Source: an uncultured bacterium (GTDB lineage Bacteria; Planctomycetota; UBA1135; GCA-002686595). From it: a DNA stretch of 7,006 bases. Positions 6,882-7,006 of the stretch are shown here, in pieces. Below the pieces are notes generated by a model. It made no database searches, was not told the origin of the DNA, and was given only the letters and a program-made list of their open reading frames with translations. Position numbers and translations under genes: made by a program. The number at the start of each line of letters is the position of its first letter. Position 1 is the stretch's first letter. The DNA lies in assembly GCA_913058555.1 (NCBI GenBank), contig CAJXRJ010000403.1, positions 1 through 7,006 of the forward strand, in the 5' to 3' direction.

Positions 6882-7006
6882 GGCGCGGGAGCCTAGCAGC
6901 CCTCCTGGGGCCCGGGCGCGCTTCCCGTCAAATTGGGCTTCCTCCAAAGGGATTCCGGCGGATCGGTCGATGCTCCCCGGGTGTGCCCCGCCGCCCAGCC
7001 ATAAGG
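6882..7006 (-). other. Upstream region of the fusion gene, possibly part of its coding sequence
   Basis: This edge segment lies upstream of the chosen ATG. Reading on the minus strand, the fusion gene's frame has no stop codon through the window end, with an in-frame TTG at 6947. An AGGAGG sequence lies at 6906-6901, but 19 bases before the ATG is too far for an ordinary Shine-Dalgarno. No convincing promoter or separate gene is visible here. The predicted residues in this stretch do not resemble any domain I recognise, which favours leader sequence over coding. Confidence 0.35.

Noticed and set aside
6926..6931. TTGACG on the minus strand, like a -35 element, upstream of the fusion gene
   Set aside because: No acceptable -10 element occurs about 17 bases downstream, and the match is expected by chance.

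Overview
The window is a 7.0 kb end of a GC-rich bacterial contig, most likely from a shotgun or metagenomic assembly: bases 4-37 are an Illumina Nextera (Tn5) adapter, so genomic sequence begins at base 38. Coding density is very high and codon third positions are strongly G/C. There are no rRNA or tRNA genes, no CRISPR array and no insertion sequence. The tandem DUF1080 secreted protein, the high GC and the lack of clear Shine-Dalgarno sites would suit a Planctomycetota-like (or similar environmental) bacterium, but this placement is an inference of low to moderate confidence.

Layout. Three plus-strand genes are packed head to tail with gaps of only 5 and 6 bases, and probably form one transcript. 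They are an M17 leucyl-aminopeptidase-family enzyme of the NPEPL1 type (47-1525), a secreted protein with two DUF1080 / 3-keto-disaccharide-hydrolase-like domains (1531-2946), and a metallo-beta-lactamase-fold enzyme resembling class II cyclic-nucleotide phosphodiesterases (2953-3753). A compact double hairpin (3751-3788) then separates them from a single large convergent gene on the minus strand (3789-6881, or further upstream).

The large gene is the most interesting element. It encodes about 1030 residues with three enzyme modules: an N-terminal APH/hydroxylysine-kinase-like phosphotransferase, a central M23 (LytM-type) zinc peptidase domain with an intact metal motif, and a C-terminal PLP enzyme. 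The last module resembles animal ethanolamine-phosphate / 5-phosphohydroxylysine phospho-lyases more than ordinary class III aminotransferases. The kinase and lyase modules make a coherent two-step pathway: phosphorylate a hydroxy-amine, then eliminate phosphate and ammonia to give an aldehyde. The role of the peptidase domain between them is not explained.

The remaining genes suggest peptide and sugar scavenging plus cyclic-nucleotide or other phosphodiester turnover. No specific joint pathway can be shown from this window alone.
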